NCBI GenBank assembly: GCA_964601895.1
Contig: CAZROT010000001.1
Coordinates: 124,001-188,000, forward strand
Origin: CAZROT01 sp964601895
GTDB taxonomy: Bacteria; Pseudomonadota; Gammaproteobacteria; Enterobacterales; Enterobacteriaceae
Direction: 5' to 3'
DNA: 64,000 nucleotides
Of the stretch, positions 26,430 through 35,445 are shown piece by piece. The translations under genes and the position numbers were made by a program. Each line of letters opens with the position of its first letter. The stretch's first letter is position 1. Under the pieces are notes generated by a model. It was given only the letters and a program-made list of their open reading frames with translations. It did not search any database and was not told where the DNA came from.

Positions 26430-27623
26430 ATGTCCCGACATCTCTTTTTATCTGAACAAACGCAATCTACTGTACTGTCTTCACCTGTTGTTCAGAAGGA
26501 AAGCCTCGTTGCTGCAAAAATTAATCTGCTTGATTTAAATCACCAGCAAATGCGTGAGTTTTTTGTTTCCATTGGCGAGAAACCTTTCCGTGCTGATCAG
26601 GTTATGAAATGGATCTACCATTACTGTTATGATGATTTTGAGCAAATGACGGATATCAACAAAGCCCTGCGTGCCAGACTGCAGGATATTGCCTGTATCC
26701 GTGCCCCTGAAGTGGCTTGTGAACAGCATTCGGCAGATGGCACTATCAAATGGGCAATGCAGGTAGGTTCGAGTCAGGTTGAAACTGTTTACATTCCTGA
26801 AAATGATCGGGCCACCCTGTGTGTTTCTTCACAGATAGGTTGTGCGCTGGAATGTAAGTTTTGTGCGACTGCGATGCAGGGTTTTAATCGTAACCTGCGA
26901 GTTGCAGAAATTATTGGCCAGGTGTGGCGTGCAGCAAAAATCATCGGCTCATTAAAATCCAGTGGCCGGCGCCCGATAACCAATGTGGTGATGATGGGAA
27001 TGGGAGAGCCTTTGCTGAATCTGAATAATGTTGTACCTGCTATGGACATTATGATGGATAGTCTGGGTTTTGGTCTTTCTAAACGTCGCGTTACTCTCTC
27101 GACATCAGGTGTGGTACCTGCATTGGATAAACTGGGTGATATGATTGATGTTGCACTGGCTATTTCTTTGCATGCGCCTGTTGATGAAATACGTGATAAA
27201 ATTATGCCCATTAATCGTAAATATAATATTGCCACTTTCCTGGCTTCCGTACGTCGTTATTTAGCTAAATCCAATGCTAATCAGGGCAAGGTAACGGTTG
27301 AATATGTTATGTTAAATAACGTCAATGACAGTACAGAGCAGGCACACCAGCTGGCAGAATGTTTGAAAGAAACACCCTGCAAAATTAATCTTATTCCATG
27401 GAATCCATTTCCCGGTGCTTCTTATGGACGCAGTTCTAATAGCCGCATTGATCGTTTCGCTAAAATATTGATGGAGTACGGCTTCACGACTATCATTCGT
27501 AAAACCCGTGGTGATGATATTAATGCTGCCTGTGGCCAATTGGCTGGCGAAGTTATCGATCGTACCAAGCGAACACTGAAAAAACACATTGCTGGTGAAA
27601 TGATAGCGGTAAACAGCATTTGA
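26430..27623 (+). CDS. rlmN: Dual-specificity RNA methyltransferase RlmN
   Basis: RlmN is a radical-SAM enzyme that forms 2-methyladenosine at 23S rRNA A2503 and tRNA position 37. The 397 residues carry the [4Fe-4S] motif CALECKFCATAMQGFNRN, PITNVVMMGMGEPLLN, and the late methyl-carrying Cys in INAACGQLAGEV. The N-terminal ~25 residues (to QKESLVAAKINLL) are longer and unlike E. coli; the conserved part begins at INLLDLNHQQMREFF. Confidence 0.97.
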   Translation: MSRHLFLSEQTQSTVLSSPVVQKESLVAAKINLLDLNHQQMREFFVSIGEKPFRADQVMKWIYHYCYDDFEQMTDINKALRARLQDIACIRAPEVACEQHSADGTIKWAMQVGSSQVETVYIPENDRATLCVSSQIGCALECKFCATAMQGFNRNLRVAEIIGQVWRAAKIIGSLKSSGRRPITNVVMMGMGEPLLNLNNVVPAMDIMMDSLGFGLSKRRVTLSTSGVVPALDKLGDMIDVALAISLHAPVDEIRDKIMPINRKYNIATFLASVRRYLAKSNANQGKVTVEYVMLNNVNDSTEQAHQLAECLKETPCKINLIPWNPFPGASYGRSSNSRIDRFAKILMEYGFTTIIRKTRGDDINAACGQLAGEVIDRTKRTLKKHIAGEMIAVNSI

Positions 27624-27719
27624 ATTAGCTGATTTTTGGCATCATAGTAAGATCGTTTGTTCTTTTTTTATTCTTAGTTAAGGAATATAACTTCCAGATA
27701 ACTGAAAATTGACATTAGC

Positions 27720-28475
27720 ATGAAGCTAAAAAAGTGGTATAACCTCTGTCTGATAACGATGTTATTAGTAAGCTGCGCTGATTCATTGAAAAATGAAAAT
27801 GCTGAGCCAGCGGTAGCAGCGATGGAAATTCACCTGCGACTCGGTATGGAATATCTTGCCGAAGGAAATCTGAGTGCCGCTCACTATAATTTTGAAAAAG
27901 TACTGCGTGCATACCCACAGGATTATCGTGCCCAGTTAGCAATGGCGGTTTATGAACAGCGAATTGGTGAAAATAGCGCAGCAGAAAAACGTTATCTTCA
28001 TGCAATGCAGCTGGCTCCGGTAAATGGTATAGTGCTAAATAGTTATGGTGTATTTTTGTGTAATTCAGGGCGCTATACAGCCGCTCAGCAGCAATTTAGT
28101 ATCGCAGCATCATTACCTGACTATGCCCAGGTAGCAGATAGTCTGGAAAACGCGGGTTATTGTTTTCTTAAGGCTAATCGGGACAGGGATGCAAAAACGC
28201 TGCTTACCCGTGCGTTACGCTATGATTCTGCTAAAGGAGCCTCCCTGCTTGCAGAAGCAGAAAGGCAATTGCAGCAGGGAAAATATGCCAGGGTGCAACT
28301 TTTACTGGATGTTTACCAGACTATTTTACCGGTAAGCGCCGGGAGTTTATGGTTACAAATTCGTTCTGCTGCGCTGATGAATCGTCAGGATAGAGTGCAA
28401 CATTATGGCAGGCAATTGGCGCGAGATTTCCCACAATCCAAACAATATCAGCATTTTTTAGCCCATGAATATTGA
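27720..28475 (+). CDS. pilF: PilF-like TPR lipoprotein
   Basis: The 251-residue protein begins with a lipoprotein signal (MKLKKWYNLCLITMLLVSC, lipid Cys at residue 19). It then contains TPR repeats, seen as HLRLGMEYLAEGNLSAAHYN, RAQLAMAVYEQRIGENSAAE and LNSYGVFLCNSGRYTAAQQQ. In type IV pilus systems PilF helps secretin assembly. This syntenic protein (YfgA-proximal, between rlmN and rodZ) occurs in enterobacteria without such pili, so its role here is uncertain. It overlaps rodZ by 11 nt, indicating coupled translation. Confidence 0.88.
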   Translation: MKLKKWYNLCLITMLLVSCADSLKNENAEPAVAAMEIHLRLGMEYLAEGNLSAAHYNFEKVLRAYPQDYRAQLAMAVYEQRIGENSAAEKRYLHAMQLAPVNGIVLNSYGVFLCNSGRYTAAQQQFSIAASLPDYAQVADSLENAGYCFLKANRDRDAKTLLTRALRYDSAKGASLLAEAERQLQQGKYARVQLLLDVYQTILPVSAGSLWLQIRSAALMNRQDRVQHYGRQLARDFPQSKQYQHFLAHEY

Positions 28476-29340
28476 CATTACTCAGCAACAGACAGTTCCA
28501 ACGACAGGAGCCCGTTTACGTGAGGCACGTGAACGCATGGGTTTCACCCGCCAGGTTATCGCAGAGCGCTTGTGTCTCACTGTATCGATAATTCGTGGTA
28601 TTGAAGAAGATAAAGCACAGAGCAGTTTAACGCCGCTGTTTTTTCGCGGTTATGTTCGCTCATATGCCAAACTTGTCGACATTCCCGAAGATGAATTATT
28701 GCCAGATTTAAAAAATGATTCTCAGTTGGTGGTGACACCAAAGATTGCATCCATGCAGCATGCTGCGCTAAGAAAACGCAAAAAACGTGATACCTGGTTG
28801 ATTTATTTTACCTGGCTTATCATTGCTGTCGTGCTTGGCCTTACGGGTGTCTGGTGGTGGCAAAATTACAAGGCGCAACAGGAAGAATTTGCCTCAATGA
28901 TAGATAATTCCGCAGATCAGCAAGATGATAATGAGCTGACTGTAGCAAAATCGGATGATGAAACAGATTCCGGCATTGCAGTTGGAACCATTGACTCAAA
29001 TGATAGTGATGAACAGACTGCTGATATCAGTGATAGCGAAGACAGTTCTGTGGCTTCCGATCAGCTGTTGTCAATGACTGAAGAATCTGCAACCGATGAT
29101 AGTGATATGCTGACTATGGATTTTTCTTCAGATTGCTGGTTACAGGTTACTGATGCCAGTGGTAAGACATTGTTTGATGGCATACAACAGACAGGTAGTA
29201 AGCTAAATTTAACAGGAAAAGAGCCCTATAAACTGGTTATTGGCGCTCCATCAGCAGTGCAGATTCAGTATCAGGGAAAAGAGATAGATCTAAGTAGTTT
29301 TGTTAAAGCAAAGCGAACTGCAAGGTTTATGATACCCTGA
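28465..29340 (+). CDS. rodZ: Cytoskeletal protein RodZ
   Basis: RodZ links the MreB cytoskeleton to the wall-synthesis complex and maintains rod shape. The 291 residues show an N-terminal Xre-like HTH (about residues 15-70; GARLREARERMGFTRQVIAE), a basic stretch (RKRKKRD), one transmembrane segment (WLIYFTWLIIAVVLGLTGVW, about residues 112-131), an acidic Asp/Ser-rich periplasmic linker, and the C-terminal DUF4115-type domain (DCWLQVTDASGKTLFDGIQQ). It is shorter than E. coli RodZ (337 aa) because the linker is reduced. It overlaps pilF by 11 nt. Confidence 0.94.
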   Translation: MNIDITQQQTVPTTGARLREARERMGFTRQVIAERLCLTVSIIRGIEEDKAQSSLTPLFFRGYVRSYAKLVDIPEDELLPDLKNDSQLVVTPKIASMQHAALRKRKKRDTWLIYFTWLIIAVVLGLTGVWWWQNYKAQQEEFASMIDNSADQQDDNELTVAKSDDETDSGIAVGTIDSNDSDEQTADISDSEDSSVASDQLLSMTEESATDDSDMLTMDFSSDCWLQVTDASGKTLFDGIQQTGSKLNLTGKEPYKLVIGAPSAVQIQYQGKEIDLSSFVKAKRTARFMIP

Positions 29341-29408
29341 TATAGCCGAAATTAAGCAATGTAATCAAAATACTACAGGTGCAATGCTGTCATTCTGGAG
29401 GGCATATC

Positions 29409-30527
29409 TTGTCTTATTCCTACACTATTAAAAGGCGTAAATCGACACGTATCTACGTGGGAAAAGTGCCGGTTGGTGATGGTGCTCCCATCAGTGTGCA
29501 GTCTATGACGAATACCCGTACTACAGATGTAGAGGCAACGGTCAGGCAGATAGTCGCACTGGAACGTGTTGGCGTTGATATTGTTCGTGTTTCTGTACCT
29601 ACTCTTGATGCTGCTGATGCATTTAAGCTTATCAGGCAGCAGGTTAATGTTCCTGTTGTTGCTGATATTCACTTTGATTATCGTATTGCTCTGAAAGTTG
29701 CTGAATATGGTGCTGACTGTCTGAGAATTAATCCAGGTAATATTGGTAATGAATCTCGTATTCGTGAAGTTGTAGCCAGTGCCCGTGACCGTAATATCCC
29801 TATTCGTATTGGTATTAATGGCGGCTCTCTCGAAAAAGATATTCAGGAAAAATACGGTGAACCTACTCCAGAAGCATTACTGGAATCAGCGATGCGGCAT
29901 GTTGATATTCTTGACAGGCTGAATTTTACACAATTTAAAGTCAGTGTTAAGGCATCTGATGTTTTTCTCGCGGTAGGTGCCTATCGCTTACTGGCTGCTC
30001 GTATTGACCAGCCATTGCACCTTGGTATTACTGAAGCGGGCGGTGCTCGCAGTGGTTCAGTGAAATCAGCAGTCGGTTTGGGCATGTTACTGGCTGAAGG
30101 TATTGGAGACACAATACGTATTTCGCTGGCTGCAGATCCGGTAGAAGAAGTTAAAGTAGGTTTTGATATCCTTAAATCACTAAGGATACGTTCAAGAGGC
30201 ATTAATTTTATTGCCTGTCCGACCTGTTCCAGACAGGAATTTGATGTTATTGGTACGGTTAATGCGCTTGAACAACGTCTGGAGGATATCATTACGCCCA
30301 TGGATGTTTCTATTATTGGTTGTGTCGTCAATGGCCCAGGTGAAGCGCTGGTTTCAACTATTGGTGTGACTGGTGCACATAATAAAAGTGGATTTTATGA
30401 GAATGGCGTACGCCAGAAAGAACGTCTTGATAATGATAAAATGATTGAGCAACTGGAAGCAAAAATACGCGCCAGAATATCAATGATAGAAAAAAATCGC
30501 ATCAGTGTTAGTTTACAGGAAAATTAG
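29409..30527 (+). CDS. ispG: 4-hydroxy-3-methylbut-2-enyl diphosphate synthase (IspG)
   Basis: IspG is the [4Fe-4S] enzyme making HMBPP in the MEP isoprenoid pathway. I choose a TTG start at 29409 because GGAGGG is 6 nt upstream and the resulting 372 aa equal the E. coli protein; the ATG at 29379 lies before that ribosome binding site. The TIM-barrel core (SVQSMTNTRTTDVEATV) and all cluster ligands are present: ACPTCSRQEFD supplies two Cys and IGCVVNGPGEA the third. It depends on the isc system earlier in the window. hisS follows within 10 bp. Confidence 0.96.
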   Translation: MSYSYTIKRRKSTRIYVGKVPVGDGAPISVQSMTNTRTTDVEATVRQIVALERVGVDIVRVSVPTLDAADAFKLIRQQVNVPVVADIHFDYRIALKVAEYGADCLRINPGNIGNESRIREVVASARDRNIPIRIGINGGSLEKDIQEKYGEPTPEALLESAMRHVDILDRLNFTQFKVSVKASDVFLAVGAYRLLAARIDQPLHLGITEAGGARSGSVKSAVGLGMLLAEGIGDTIRISLAADPVEEVKVGFDILKSLRIRSRGINFIACPTCSRQEFDVIGTVNALEQRLEDIITPMDVSIIGCVVNGPGEALVSTIGVTGAHNKSGFYENGVRQKERLDNDKMIEQLEAKIRARISMIEKNRISVSLQEN

Positions 30528-30536
30528 AGAGCAGCT

Positions 30537-31814
30537 GTGGCAAAGGATATTCAGGCCGTCCGGGGTATGAATGACTGCCTTGTGGCAGAAACGGCATTAT
30601 GGCAACGCATTGAAGCTGCGTTGAAGCAGGCACTTTGCAGCTATGGTTATAGTGAAATTCGCCTTCCCGTAGTAGAAAAAACTTCTTTGTTTAAACGCGC
30701 CATCGGTGAATTTACTGATGTGGTAGAAAAAGAAATGTATACCTTTGGCGATCGTAATAATGAAAGCCTGACGTTACGCCCTGAAGGTACTGCAGGCTGT
30801 GTACGCGCAGCCATTGAGCATGGATTGCTGTATAATAATCAGGAACAGCGTCTGTGGTATGCAGGCCCTATGTTTCGCTATGAACGTCCACAAAAAGGTC
30901 GCCATCGTCAGTTTCACCAGGTTGGTGCAGAGGTTTTTGGTCTCTCAGGTCCTGATATTGATGCTGAATTGATTTTGCTGACCGTACGCTGCTGGAAAGC
31001 GTTAGGGATTGATGGTTATGTCAGGCTTGAATTGAATTCAATTGGCTCACTGGCAGCGCGTATTCAGTATCGTGATGAATTAATTAAATTCCTGCAACAG
31101 CACCAGGACAGACTGGATGAAGATTGCAAGCGCAGGATGCACGTTAATCCATTACGTGTGCTTGATTCTAAAAATCCGGATATTCAATTGTTGCTAAACG
31201 ACGCGCCCAGTTTATCTGCCTGTCTGGATGATGATTCCAGGCAGCATTTTGCTCAATTGTGTTCACTGTTAGAAAATGTCGGTATTCCCTACAGGGTTAA
31301 TGAAAGGCTGGTACGTGGTCTGGATTATTATAATCAAACCGTCTTTGAATGGGTTACTGACAGTCTGGGTGCTCAGGGCACAGTCTGTGCTGGAGGGCGC
31401 TATGATAGTTTAGTGGAACAGTTGGGTGGACAGGCTACACCTGCAATCGGTTTCGCTATAGGCATGGAGCGCCTGGTGCTTTTACTCCAGTTGATTAATC
31501 CTGAATTAAAGCAACTACCGACGCTGGATATTTACCTGATTTATTCTGGCGAAGGTACGCAGCATGCTGCCATGAAGCTGGCTGAAACGCTACGTGATAC
31601 GTTTCCAGATTTGCAGCTGATGACTCATTACGGCGGCGGCAGTGTAAAAAAACAGTTTTCCCGTGCCGACAAACGCGGTGCACGTCTGGCATTGATGTTA
31701 GGGGAAAATGAAATCGCCTCCGATCAGATAGTGGTGAAAGATTTACATAATGGAAACCAGCAAACACTGGCATTATCCTGTCTTAATACACATCTGACCA
31801 TGATATTCAGTTAA
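30537..31814 (+). CDS. hisS: Histidyl-tRNA synthetase
   Basis: HisRS charges tRNA-His. The 425 residues (E. coli 424) start with GTG (MAKDIQAVRGMNDCL). The class II motifs are visible: motif 2 MFRYERPQKGRHRQFHQVG, the HisA signatures LVRGLDYYNQTVFEW and CAGGRYDSLVEQLGG, and motif 3 GFAIGMERLVLLL. The C-terminal anticodon domain is present. It is closely spaced after ispG and before yfgM, the E. coli order. Confidence 0.97.
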   Translation: MAKDIQAVRGMNDCLVAETALWQRIEAALKQALCSYGYSEIRLPVVEKTSLFKRAIGEFTDVVEKEMYTFGDRNNESLTLRPEGTAGCVRAAIEHGLLYNNQEQRLWYAGPMFRYERPQKGRHRQFHQVGAEVFGLSGPDIDAELILLTVRCWKALGIDGYVRLELNSIGSLAARIQYRDELIKFLQQHQDRLDEDCKRRMHVNPLRVLDSKNPDIQLLLNDAPSLSACLDDDSRQHFAQLCSLLENVGIPYRVNERLVRGLDYYNQTVFEWVTDSLGAQGTVCAGGRYDSLVEQLGGQATPAIGFAIGMERLVLLLQLINPELKQLPTLDIYLIYSGEGTQHAAMKLAETLRDTFPDLQLMTHYGGGSVKKQFSRADKRGARLALMLGENEIASDQIVVKDLHNGNQQTLALSCLNTHLTMIFS

Positions 31815-31826
31815 TTAAGGAAGAAT

Positions 31827-32453
31827 ATGGAAAGCTATACAAATGAAAGGGAGCAGCTCGATGCAGTGCGTCGCTTTTTTTCCGGGTATGGTCCGCTATT
31901 GATTATCGGTATAGTCGCTGGAATTATTGCCCTGATTGGATGGAATTACTGGCGCAATCATCAAAATACGTTACGCATGGAAACGGCATCTTCCTGGCAG
32001 CAAGCCAGTAAAGCGCTGTTAACAGATAAAGCAAACGGCGTGGCGGCACTGGAAGACTTTGCCAGTAATACTAAAAATCATTATGGCGCTCTGGCTTCAC
32101 TGCAGCTCTCTGTGTATTTTGTTGAAAACAATGATTTTACAAAAGCAGAACAACAACTGAAGCAATCCATCAGTCAGATTAAGGAGAGTAATTTACTGTC
32201 GCTGGTTAATCTTCAGCTGGCTCGTATCCAGTTACAACAGAAAAAGCCTGATGAAGCGTTAGCAACGCTGAATGCTGTGACTGAAGGTGCATGGAATGCA
32301 ATGGCTCAGATGATACGGGGTGATGCAATGTACAGTAAAGGTAATATTCAGGGTGCACAGGATGCATACAATGATGGTCTCCGCTTTAGCCCTTCTGAAG
32401 AACTTACTGAATTACTACGTATGAAATTAAATAACCTCCCCAGTCCCAGTTAA
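31827..32453 (+). CDS. yfgM: YfgM, periplasmic TPR chaperone anchored in the inner membrane
   Basis: YfgM is an ancillary SecYEG-translocon protein that interacts with PpiD and periplasmic chaperones and is linked to RcsB stability in E. coli. The 208 residues have a short cytoplasmic N-terminus (MESYTNEREQLDAVRRFFSG), one transmembrane helix (about residues 24-42, LLIIGIVAGIIALIGWNYW), and periplasmic TPR-like helices. It sits between hisS and bamB, 12 bp and ~10 bp from its neighbours. Confidence 0.93.
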   Translation: MESYTNEREQLDAVRRFFSGYGPLLIIGIVAGIIALIGWNYWRNHQNTLRMETASSWQQASKALLTDKANGVAALEDFASNTKNHYGALASLQLSVYFVENNDFTKAEQQLKQSISQIKESNLLSLVNLQLARIQLQQKKPDEALATLNAVTEGAWNAMAQMIRGDAMYSKGNIQGAQDAYNDGLRFSPSEELTELLRMKLNNLPSPS

Positions 32454-32463
32454 GAGGATGTCC

Positions 32464-33645
32464 ATGCAATTGTTTTTTTTACGCTTATCAGGGCTGCTGC
32501 TATTTTTTTTACTGACGGGTTGTTCTCTGTTCAACCGTGAAGAAGATGTGGTAGTGATGTCGCCGTTACCCAAAGTTGAAAATCAATTTATACCGACTGA
32601 AATATGGCGCACATCAATGGGTAGTGGTATCGGTGAATATTATTCACGTTTACAACCCGCATGGCAGGGTACCATGATATTTGCTGCTGACAGAAAGGGT
32701 CTGGTAAGGGCGATGGATGCCGACAGTGGTAAAAAAATCTGGCAGACTACCTTGTCTGAAAAAACAGGTCTGCTGTCTGCGAATAAAACTGCATTACTTT
32801 CAGGAGGATTAACCGCTTCTGGCTCTCGCATTTATGTTGGCAGTGAAAAAGCGCAGGTTTATGCATTAAACAGCGATGATGGAAAAGTTGTCTGGCAGTC
32901 TGAGGTTGCCGGTGAAGTGGTTGCACGTCCTGTTGTCACTGATGGTCTGGTACTTGTTCATACTACTAATGGTATGTTGCAGGCACTGAATGAATCTGAT
33001 GGTGCAGTTAAATGGAGCTTAAGTCTCGATACAGTACCGCTTTCCCTGAGAGGACAATCTGTTCCTGCGATAGCTTCTGGTGCGGCTATTATTGGTGGAG
33101 ACAATGGCAGGGTCAGTGCTGTATTAATAGAAAATGGTCAGCTTATCTGGCAGCAGCGTATTGCCCAGGTAACAGGTGCAACAGAAATTGATCGCCTGAA
33201 TGATGTCGACGTTACACCCGTTATCGTTAATAACGTGGTCTATGCCCTTGCTTATAACAGTAATCTGGTTGCACTGGATTTGCATAGCGGGCAAATTTTA
33301 TGGCAACGTGCTGCCAGCTCAGTGAACGATTTTATCGTTGATTCAGGCAATATTTATCTTGTTGATCAGCATTCGCGTATCATGGCACTGAACGCGAATG
33401 GTGGTATGACTTTATGGAATCAGGATGAGTTATCGTATCGCAATTTAACCCCACCTGTTATCTATAATGGTTTTCTTGTTGCAGGCGATGGAGAGGGTTA
33501 TCTTCACTGGCTGAATATCAACGATGGTCATTTTGTTGTGCAGCAGGCAATTGATAGTTCTGGTTTTTTAAGTAAACCTGTCGTGATTGATGGCAGGTTA
33601 CTGGTTCAGGCAAGAAATGGAAAAATTTATGCATTTACCCGCTAG
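32464..33645 (+). CDS. bamB: Outer-membrane assembly lipoprotein BamB
   Basis: BamB is the beta-propeller lipoprotein of the BAM complex that inserts outer-membrane proteins, including barrels such as the TpsB here. The start at 32464 is chosen because AGAGG lies 6 nt upstream (the ATG at 32458 is too close). The lipobox LLTGCS gives a lipid Cys near residue 20. PQQ/propeller repeats are seen (GLVRAMDADSGKKIWQTTL, AQVYALNSDDGKVVWQS, NLVALDLHSGQILWQR). The product is 393 aa against 392 in E. coli. Confidence 0.96.
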   Translation: MQLFFLRLSGLLLFFLLTGCSLFNREEDVVVMSPLPKVENQFIPTEIWRTSMGSGIGEYYSRLQPAWQGTMIFAADRKGLVRAMDADSGKKIWQTTLSEKTGLLSANKTALLSGGLTASGSRIYVGSEKAQVYALNSDDGKVVWQSEVAGEVVARPVVTDGLVLVHTTNGMLQALNESDGAVKWSLSLDTVPLSLRGQSVPAIASGAAIIGGDNGRVSAVLIENGQLIWQQRIAQVTGATEIDRLNDVDVTPVIVNNVVYALAYNSNLVALDLHSGQILWQRAASSVNDFIVDSGNIYLVDQHSRIMALNANGGMTLWNQDELSYRNLTPPVIYNGFLVAGDGEGYLHWLNINDGHFVVQQAIDSSGFLSKPVVIDGRLLVQARNGKIYAFTR

Positions 33646-33848
33646 CCACAAAGATTTCTTGCTGTGCTATGCCTGTTTTTTATCTCGCATGCTTTCATGT
33701 TGAAGTGCACGAAGGAAAATCAGACAGCTTTTGTCTAAAAGACAGATAAACATAGTGAGCCTGCCGGCAGTCGCTGAATGATGCTTTGTCTGACTGTATC
33801 CTGTGTAATATCACTTTAATTTAATAATAACCTCATGAGATTTGAATA

Positions 33849-35321
33849 ATGATACCCGCTGTTGCACTGGTTGGGCGCCCTAATGTGGGTAAGTCCACCT
33901 TATTTAACTGGTTAACCCGGACTCGTGATGCGCTGGTAGCCGACTTCCCTGGATTGACACGTGACCGTAAATATGGGCGAGCAACAGTGGATGATAACGC
34001 ATTCATTGTCATTGATACCGGGGGTATTGATGGCAAAGTGGGTGGCGCGGATGCGGCCAAAAAAGAGGTTGAAGCTCAGATGGCGAGTCAGGCAACCCGA
34101 GCGATTGAAGAAGCTGATATCGTGCTGTTTATGGTTGATGCCCGTGCAGGGCTGATGCCAGCAGATGTAGAGATTGCCCGACATTTACACCGGCGTGAAA
34201 AAACTACTTTTCTGGTGGTTAATAAAACTGATGGCATGGATATTGATACGGTGGTTGCTGATTTTCATTCCATCGGGATGAGCGAAGTTCATGCCATTGC
34301 TGCTTCTCATGGGCGTGGTGTAGCAGCCTTGATGGAACAGGTATCCCTGTTATTGTTCGAAACAAATAACGTCGTGGACGCCGGGTTGCCGTTAGCGGAT
34401 GAAGCACAAGATGCAAAAGATAATGATGAGCTGAGTCAGTCAGAAGAGCTGGAAGAGAAGTTTAACCCACAGGATTTACCCATTAAACTTGCGGTAGTTG
34501 GTCGTCCCAATGTAGGTAAATCAACATTAATCAACCGCATTCTCGGTGAAGATAGGGTGATTGTTTGTGATATGCCAGGCACAACGCGGGATAGCATTTT
34601 TATTCCCATGATACGTGATGGCAGAGATTATGTGCTGATTGATACTGCAGGGGTACGCAGGCGCGGTAAAGTAACAGAAACGGTTGAAAAGTTTTCTGTG
34701 ATAAAAACACTGCAGTCTATTGAAGAATCTAATGTCATCATTTTTATGATTGATGCCCGCAGTGGTATTGCTGATCAGGATCTTTCCCTGTTGGGTTTTA
34801 TTGTTAACAGTGGGCGTTCGCTGATTATTGCTATTAATAAATGGGACGGTATGACTCAGGAAGACAGAGATAATGTGAAAACTGAGCTGGATATTCGTCT
34901 TGGTTTTGTTGATTTTGCACGCGTCCATTTTATTTCTGCGCTGCATGGTTCGGGTGTAGGTAATCTGTTTTCTTCAGTGCAGGAAGCCTATAACTGTGCA
35001 ACAAAACGAGTAAGCACTGCGCTGTTAACACGTATTATGCAGATGGCTGAGAAAGATCACCAGCCACCGCTGGTTCGGGGTCGCCGTGTGAAGCTTAAGT
35101 ATGCACATGCGGGTGGTTATAATCCTCCTGTGGTGGTTATTCACGGAAATCAGGTGGCAAGCCTGACAGATTCTTACCGGCGTTATCTTATAAATTATTT
35201 TCGCCGCTCATTAAAGATAATGGGTACACCTATTCGCATTCAGTTTAATGAAAATGAAAATCCGTTTGCTGCAAAGTCCCGTCGTCCTCAGATGCAGGGC
35301 CGCAGACAGGTGGCAAAATAA
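33849..35321 (+). CDS. der: Ribosome-assembly GTPase Der (EngA)
   Basis: Der has two tandem GTPase domains and a KH-like C-terminal domain and acts in 50S maturation. The 490 residues equal the E. coli length. P-loops GRPNVGKSTLFNW (about residue 8) and GRPNVGKSTLINR (about residue 218) are intact, with switch motifs DTGGIDG and DTAGVRRRGK and specificity motifs NKTD and NKWD. A hairpin (35325-35366) follows but lacks a T tract. In E. coli yfgJ and xseA come next; here an accessory island is inserted. Confidence 0.97.
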   Translation: MIPAVALVGRPNVGKSTLFNWLTRTRDALVADFPGLTRDRKYGRATVDDNAFIVIDTGGIDGKVGGADAAKKEVEAQMASQATRAIEEADIVLFMVDARAGLMPADVEIARHLHRREKTTFLVVNKTDGMDIDTVVADFHSIGMSEVHAIAASHGRGVAALMEQVSLLLFETNNVVDAGLPLADEAQDAKDNDELSQSEELEEKFNPQDLPIKLAVVGRPNVGKSTLINRILGEDRVIVCDMPGTTRDSIFIPMIRDGRDYVLIDTAGVRRRGKVTETVEKFSVIKTLQSIEESNVIIFMIDARSGIADQDLSLLGFIVNSGRSLIIAINKWDGMTQEDRDNVKTELDIRLGFVDFARVHFISALHGSGVGNLFSSVQEAYNCATKRVSTALLTRIMQMAEKDHQPPLVRGRRVKLKYAHAGGYNPPVVVIHGNQVASLTDSYRRYLINYFRRSLKIMGTPIRIQFNENENPFAAKSRRPQMQGRRQVAK

Positions 35322-35445
35322 TAAGCCTGTCATAGCCATTGCGTTGGCTTATGGCAGGATATTCATGTGTAGTGACTATTCAGCCAGCTGAATGCGGATA
35401 CCGTTAACGGGGAAACCTGCTGTCAAACGTTATTCGCTATCTTCA

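Noticed and set aside
35325..35366. Hairpin after der as intrinsic terminator
   Set aside because: The stem (CCTGTCATA.GCC / GGCTTATGGCAGG) is imperfect and has no T tract, so it is mentioned only in the der entry.
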